Assembly (NCBI GenBank): GCA_025774935.1
Contig: JALGZK010000012.1
Coordinates: 1 to 64,000 of the forward strand
From: a bacterium
Lineage (GTDB): Bacteria; Joyebacterota; Joyebacteria; Joyebacterales; Joyebacteraceae
Length of the DNA stretch: 64,000 nt
Reading direction: 5' to 3'
Position numbers and translations under genes: made by a program
The notes under the pieces: model-generated
Databases searched by the model: none
Told to the model about the DNA's origin: nothing
What the model saw: only the letters and a program-made list of their open reading frames with translations
Shown: positions 60,601 through 64,000 of the stretch, piece after piece
How the letters are laid out: the number at the start of each line of letters is the position of its first letter
Position numbering within the stretch: the stretch's first letter is position 1

Positions 60601-61776
60601 CGCCGGCCAGTTCGGGTCGTCCTCGTAGGGTGTGCGCTCGTAGAACACAGTCTTCGCGACCATCGTTGCGCACTCGGAGACGAGGTCCACGGAGAACCGT
60701 CCGACCATGACCTCCGGGTAGACGTCGTCGCCCTCGAGCGTCACGTAGTAGTTGTCGGTTGAGACCGAGTCGTGGTAGGCGGGCAGCACTTCCGTGTCCC
60801 CCACGAGGAGCAGGAACTCGGGAGGCATCTCCCACGTGTCATAGGCGGTCTGAACGTACGTCTTGATCGCCTCGGGCGTAGCGCCGATCGTCTCGAGCGT
60901 GGCGAGCGCCGTCGGGATGCCCTTGAGCTCCTTCCAGGCAAGGAGCGGCTCGAGCGCCTGGAGCATGGAGTCCGATGCGACGACGAGGTACCGCGCTCCC
61001 TCGGGACGCGGGTCGCGGTCGTCACCGTCGCCGGGTCCGGGGCCGGGCAAAGCCTTGAGGTTCCCGACCGGATACCCCTCGACCGGCACACCGTCGTAGT
61101 TGATGACTTCCGACCGGTAGAGGCGGTCGAAGGCCGGCGACGGAGGACGGTCAATCGACACTCTCTCGTTGACTCCCGGTTCCGCCGTGGCAGAGACGGC
61201 GACGGAGACAGATCGCACGAGCGCGTCGAAGGGCGGCTCGTCCAGCACCGGGTCGAACGTCACCGTGATGATCCTCAGGTCCCGCATAATCGCCGGCGCG
61301 GAAATCTCGACGCACGAGGTCAGGTCGATGTTCGCGGACCCCGGAACGGGTGTCCCGTCCGACAGCACGAGCTCGCTCGACAGGACCTCCGCTTCGATGG
61401 CTCCTCGATCGGGAACATGAACGAGGACCGAGTAGCGGCCGGGTCGTACGGAGGCCGCCTCCCAGATATGGCCACCGAGGTGAGCCCCGGCACTGCGGGC
61501 GCGGCGGTAGGAGACACTGACTCTCTCACCTGTGACTGGGTGGGCCCTGGAGCCGCCCTCCGAAGAGCCGGGCTCCCACAGGAACGTGAACTGGAGCTCG
61601 GACCCGTCCGGCCGGTCATACAGCACCTCGGCCGTCGAGCGGCAGGAGAGGGCCGGGCGAGCCGCGCCTGACGGCACCGCTCGGGCGGCTTCGTCCGCCC
61701 GTACATTGGGGATTAGCGAGGAGATCGACACGGCGACAAGGAGGGCCACAAGAAGACCCGCGGCGAAGCGCGACAT
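57652..61776 (-). CDS. Giant C25 (gingipain)-like secreted protein 2, catalytic His replaced by Gln
   Basis: 1374 residues from the ATG at 61776, which has GGGAG and starts a clean signal peptide; the frame runs on to 62034 without either. A propeptide-like region leads to the C25 domain (about 262-640: YLVVASDSMLQAL, FLLLVGDTEVLPAYH). The nucleophile Cys is in TCGTGTYD (near 492). The residue 33 positions earlier, in HYRGQA, is Gln where gingipains have His. Tandem CARDB/Ig-like domains follow (DTSGGNGDGLLSPGESTLLELGL; PPGGDGDGLPEAGETVALVV), then a nidogen-like segment and the sorting domain (HPNPFAHGSTIRLAL, ending VVFLR). A TATACT box lies near 61842. Confidence 0.88.
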   Translation of the reverse strand: MSRFAAGLLVALLVAVSISSLIPNVRADEAARAVPSGAARPALSCRSTAEVLYDRPDGSELQFTFLWEPGSSEGGSRAHPVTGERVSVSYRRARSAGAHLGGHIWEAASVRPGRYSVLVHVPDRGAIEAEVLSSELVLSDGTPVPGSANIDLTSCVEISAPAIMRDLRIITVTFDPVLDEPPFDALVRSVSVAVSATAEPGVNERVSIDRPPSPAFDRLYRSEVINYDGVPVEGYPVGNLKALPGPGPGDGDDRDPRPEGARYLVVASDSMLQALEPLLAWKELKGIPTALATLETIGATPEAIKTYVQTAYDTWEMPPEFLLLVGDTEVLPAYHDSVSTDNYYVTLEGDDVYPEVMVGRFSVDLVSECATMVAKTVFYERTPYEDDPNWPASASLCQRDDGDDGDWIYYENTWYLYDLFTEAGFAPVDTLNAKYGIGCDTVLLSWNAGKGFVHYRGQAMFYWIFPFNIPADHPLGIWNGWRQWIAVSPTCGTGTYDQDGYMCENWTRGGTPEEPRGAVACFATCTAFDSSEKLALKRSAVSYGFFGNAFGPDGLTLGEACVAGKLSLHQTFEDTLEYNAWQLLGDPELNMWTGMPKHATVLHDPALQVGQADITVTVLDEGAAVPGALVSCVMEDEVYSWGYTSDLGHVTLPIGASFPGLLLVTVTARNCYPYEGSALVLESGPFVTFADLVIEDTSGGNGDGLLSPGESTLLELGLLNAGDVMAESVTALFVTDDPYVTVTDAEAEFGDIEPGAVGWALDDIAISVDPACPPGHVISYSLEVGYSGESGMRYPPPIEIVTGHLVYAGASFDDAPPGGDGDGLPEAGETVALVVSLLNDGPCGLAEVVGEVAVDDSFSAVTWATAPFGEAPPGETCANAEDALLLSVSPAAPDGHVATLTLALDAEGHTYSWADTLTFDIVLSNPTYMGPTGPDEHGYYAYDSGDTIYAAAPTYDWFDIAPPGPGTLITAITDEDAAIVTQSTMWNVRYYGQDYTTVSVNSNGFFAMGACDYLYGENSSIPDLHGPPAMIAPFWDDLDPSAGGDVYRWHDFANKRWVYQFDEVVRWGTDEAQTFQVIILNETYHPTPTGDAMILFQYETVSNPTECTVGIESHDQTVGVEWLYNGSYAQQALPLDAGIAILFTTTPPGPPDIPWLVLDGTTVDDSSGGNDDGTVQPGETVSLVLDVRNDGGRDALWPTVVLSSDESAVTVSDSTAGMPDVPAGGSAQTSDPLVCTFSDAIDDTVVTMWAAFEANGGAYTVTARLDVHIDLSSTGVDDGDLHSAFRLYPSHPNPFAHGSTIRLALPAPERVMVRIYSSSGRVVRTLVDEPMPAGEHRFVWDGTDDSRRRVASGVYFVRALAGEQVGSRKVVFLR

Positions 61777-62472
61777 GGGAGTCTCCCAAGCTTGCACGAG
61801 GGGCGGGTCCGGCGCCGCCGTCTGCTGGCGCAACTTCAGTATACATGACACGGGCAAGAGGATGGAGGTTGAACGCCAGTCGCTAGAAGGCACCTCTGCA
61901 GAGGTCGGCAAGGCGAAGACCTGCGCGGAGGTCGGCCCTCCCCTATCCTGCTTCATTCGCTGGTGTGCGCGTCGGGGCCTGAAGGGCCTCCCCGTAGCGG
62001 ACGTATTTCGAACCCGCGGGTGGAACGACGACACCTACCTATCCGCGCTCGAAGGGCATCCGGGTGGGTCATAGGGCGACCACCTGCAATTCCGGACTCG
62101 AAGCCCGTAGCATGCTCGGCCGTCCCCACGGATCCCGGCCTCTCCCGAGACTCCTGCTGCCTCCTCCCCGCCGCGTCCGTTCCCACACCCGGAGGCCTGA
62201 CGGAAGACTCTCTGCCGCAGGCCGGGCCAGTCCCGACTCCCCCTTCAAAAGGGACTTCACACCCGCTACACTCCGAATGCAGTGAATGAGCTTATGTCGT
62301 TCCTGGCGACCTGTCACGCGCTGCCTCCCGACGAGGATGTCGCGCAGGAACTTGACCGCATCCTGAAACGGGCTCGACATGAACTCTGCCAGCCGCGGTG
62401 TGACGGACAGGATCCTGCCGGGCGCGTTCGCCTGTTTCTTCCTGTGCCCCATGAAAGAGAAGAGAGGCTGAC
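61777..62472. other. 696-base interval, no confident gene
   Basis: It holds the leader of the large minus-strand gene and the leader of the saccharopine-dehydrogenase gene. One short plus-strand frame from a GTG at 62282 (64 codons) ends in ATGA, overlapping the start of the next gene, but it has no ribosome site and ordinary third-base composition. A minus-strand frame across the same bases reads with a higher third-position GC but also lacks a start signal. I see no RNA signature. Confidence 0.5.
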
Positions 62473-63603
62473 ATGAGCAAGGTAGTGGTCCTGGGCTGCG
62501 GGATTGAGGGAAAGCACATGGCAATCGACCTGTGCAAGCCCCCCGGCTGTGATGTCATCTCGGTCGACATCCACCCCACGGCCCTGGACGATCTGGCGCG
62601 GGAGCATCCGATCCAGACCCGCGTGGCTGACCTCTCCACGCCAGAAGGTGTCACTGAAGCAGTTGAAGACGCTGAAGTGGTAATCGGCGCGGTGCCCGGT
62701 TTCATGGGGTATTCGATGCTCGAAGGGGTCATTCGTGCAGGCAAGAATGTCGTGGACATCTCTTACTTCGCCGAGGATCCGTTCGGCCTCGACGACCTCG
62801 CGAAGGAAATGGGAGTCACGGCAGTCGTAGACTGCGGCGTGGCGCCCGGTATGTCCAACATCATTCTCGGAGATCATGCCAGGAAGATGAAGGTGACCCG
62901 CTACGAGTGTTATATCGGCGGCCTACCGAAGTCGAGGGACGTGCTGTTCGAGTACAAGTCCGCGTTTCCCACCCTGGAGGTCCTGGAGGAATACGCTGGT
63001 TCCGGCAGAAGCGTCGAGAGCGGGAAGGTCGTCGCCAGGTCGATGCTCAGTGAGACCGCAACGATGGAGTTCGATAGGGTCGGGCCACTTGCGTGCCTTC
63101 CCACCGACGGACTCAGAACGCTGATCCGAACCATGGACATCCCCGACATGGCGGAGAAGACGCTGCGTTATCCCGGCCATGCCGATCAGATGCGCGCGCT
63201 CAGGGATGCGGGTTTCCTCGATGCAAACCCCATCGATGTGAACGGCGTCTCGGTACGTCCGATCGATGTGACTTCATCGCTGATCTCCCCGCACTGGAAG
63301 TTCGAACCCGGTGAGGTCGATCTGACGATAATGAGGCTAGTCATCGCAGGCGAAGAGGACGGGAGGCCGGCGACCTACACTTACGACCTGTACGACGAAT
63401 ACGATCCCGCGACCGGGACCCTGTCCATGGCCAGGACGACGGGATACACCTGTACGGCGGTCGCGCAACTGATACTGGACGGCGGCTACTCCCGGAAGGG
63501 AATCAGCCCACCGGAGTTCGTGGGTAGGGCCGACGGTTGCCGGGAACGCGTCGAGAAGTACCTGGCGGATCGGGGCGTCCGGTACCGGATGCAGCGGTCC
63601 TGA
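62473..63603 (+). CDS. Saccharopine dehydrogenase-family protein (lysine 6-dehydrogenase-like), complete
   Basis: 376 residues, ATG at 62473 with AGAGAGG. The intact Rossmann start VVVLGCGIEGKHMAIDL is followed by VISVDIHP, the acidic end of strand 2 that favours NAD+. Then come VIGAVPGFMGYSML, VVDCGVAPGMSNIILG, LRYPGHADQMRAL and a C-terminal domain. The layout fits lysine 6-dehydrogenase or a related amino-acid dehydrogenase rather than a true saccharopine enzyme. It is the full-length relative of the truncated gene at 633-1700. It probably acts in amino-acid breakdown. Confidence 0.9.
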   Translation: MSKVVVLGCGIEGKHMAIDLCKPPGCDVISVDIHPTALDDLAREHPIQTRVADLSTPEGVTEAVEDAEVVIGAVPGFMGYSMLEGVIRAGKNVVDISYFAEDPFGLDDLAKEMGVTAVVDCGVAPGMSNIILGDHARKMKVTRYECYIGGLPKSRDVLFEYKSAFPTLEVLEEYAGSGRSVESGKVVARSMLSETATMEFDRVGPLACLPTDGLRTLIRTMDIPDMAEKTLRYPGHADQMRALRDAGFLDANPIDVNGVSVRPIDVTSSLISPHWKFEPGEVDLTIMRLVIAGEEDGRPATYTYDLYDEYDPATGTLSMARTTGYTCTAVAQLILDGGYSRKGISPPEFVGRADGCRERVEKYLADRGVRYRMQRS

Positions 63604-63728
63604 TCATCTCGCTGACCTGCCCCCCGAAAACAGTCCAGACTGGCTGTCAGGATCTGGGCCGAATCCGACGGGGCAGATGAGATGGAGACTCCCTACCTGG
63701 AACGGTCCATCTCCGGGGCCAATATGCC

Positions 63729-63760
63729 CCACGGGGAGCGTCTCTCGACGCTCCCCGTGG
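63729..63760. terminator. Strong terminator hairpin
   Basis: Perfect 14-bp stem CCACGGGGAGCGTC/GACGCTCCCCGTGG with a TCTC loop, the longest in the window, 125 bases after the stop at 63603. The rest of 63604-63941 holds no gene I can support. Confidence 0.75.
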
Positions 63761-63941
63761 TCGCCCGACAGTCATCAGACGCTGGCTCACGGTGGCAGTC
63801 CGCTATTCGAACTACTGGCTGGTGAGACAACCAGAGCAGTGAGCACCGGCGCGAGGGCTGGCCGACTCTTCCTGACGTTGCCGACAACCGTGCCGGGAAG
63901 ATCACGTCACGGACAACGCGCCCCGGCGTGGCCCCTCCTCC

Positions 63942-64000
63942 CTAGTCGTCGTCCGGCTCAGCCTGCTCCGCCACGGTCCGGGATCTCCGAACGCTCGCGC
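63942..64000 (-). CDS. Possible 3' end of a gene entering from the right edge
   Basis: On the minus strand a frame open from the window edge ends at a TAG at 63942-63944 with the acidic tail VAEQAEPDDD. The strong hairpin just beyond it would fit as a terminator for converging genes. Only 18 residues are visible, so no identity can be given. Confidence 0.3.
   Translation of the reverse strand, partial: ASVRRSRTVAEQAEPDDD

Noticed and set aside
62282-62476. 64-codon gene coupled (ATGA) to the saccharopine-dehydrogenase gene
   Set aside because: No ribosome site before its GTG, mediocre third-base GC and no recognisable features. Kept only as a remark in the interval entry.
1-64000. tRNA, rRNA, CRISPR array, insertion sequence or prophage
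   Set aside because: I looked for T-loop GGTTCGANNC contexts, regularly spaced direct repeats, transposase motifs and terminal repeats and found none outside coding sequence.

Overview
The window is a high-GC bacterial chromosome segment with a Gram-negative cell plan. It encodes outer-membrane beta-barrel proteins, lipoproteins, an RlpA lipoprotein, a GWxTD-domain protein and five secreted proteins that end in the FlgD-like/type-A sorting domain of the FCB group (motifs NPF, then WDG or WNG, then SGVYF or SGVYL, with a basic last residue). Together these point to an uncultured FCB-type lineage of the Eisenbacteria/Krumholzibacteria/Latescibacteria kind. That placement is inferred from gene content alone. 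I saw no tRNA, rRNA, CRISPR array, insertion sequence or prophage.

Layout: 1-5 kb holds a cut-off Na+/solute symporter, a saccharopine-dehydrogenase-like gene lacking its Rossmann start, a GWxTD protein and a delta-1-pyrroline-5-carboxylate dehydrogenase. 5-11 kb holds a small secreted protein, an RmlB-type dehydratase, glutamine synthetase, an atypical SDR and an Ig-like lipoprotein. 10.7-13.7 kb (minus) holds TSCPD, 2TM, RlpA, PanB and U32-like genes. 14-19.5 kb holds a sorting-domain-only protein, a repeat protein, iorAB, nth, a ferredoxin and a ferritin-like protein. 19.5-26.2 kb is addB-addA. 26.2-26.6 kb holds a candidate small-RNA gene with a consensus promoter and a terminator. 26.6-33 kb (minus) is an LVIVD-propeller / C25-like / M14 operon. 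33-38.4 kb (minus) is a pgsBC-type poly-gamma-glutamate operon with three further envelope genes. 38.4-42 kb (minus) is a pair of M16 peptidases, one lacking the zinc motif. 42-52.5 kb is a central-metabolism block: FAH family, isocitrate dehydrogenase, citrate synthase, histidine-ammonia-lyase family, LarA family, malate dehydrogenase and a two-subunit LeuCD/homoaconitase-type hydro-lyase. 52.7-62 kb holds a secreted propeller, tandem ATP-grasp genes, a small outer-membrane protein and a second giant C25-like protein. 62.4-64 kb holds a complete saccharopine-dehydrogenase paralogue.

Read together, the genes fit a heterotroph that secretes proteases and takes up and oxidises amino acids (symporter, P5C dehydrogenase, indolepyruvate oxidoreductase, ammonia-lyase, saccharopine dehydrogenases) through the TCA cycle, with glutamine synthetase assimilating nitrogen. 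The least familiar unit is the pgs operon. Its two unknown downstream proteins share one beta-rich domain in three copies, and one of them continues into an outer-membrane barrel. This suggests a Gram-negative route for carrying or anchoring a poly-gamma-glutamate-like polymer at the outer membrane. Sigma70-type promoters (TTGACN or TTGCNN, 17-18 bp, TANNNT) are visible before many transcription units, and GC-rich perfect hairpins close most of them.
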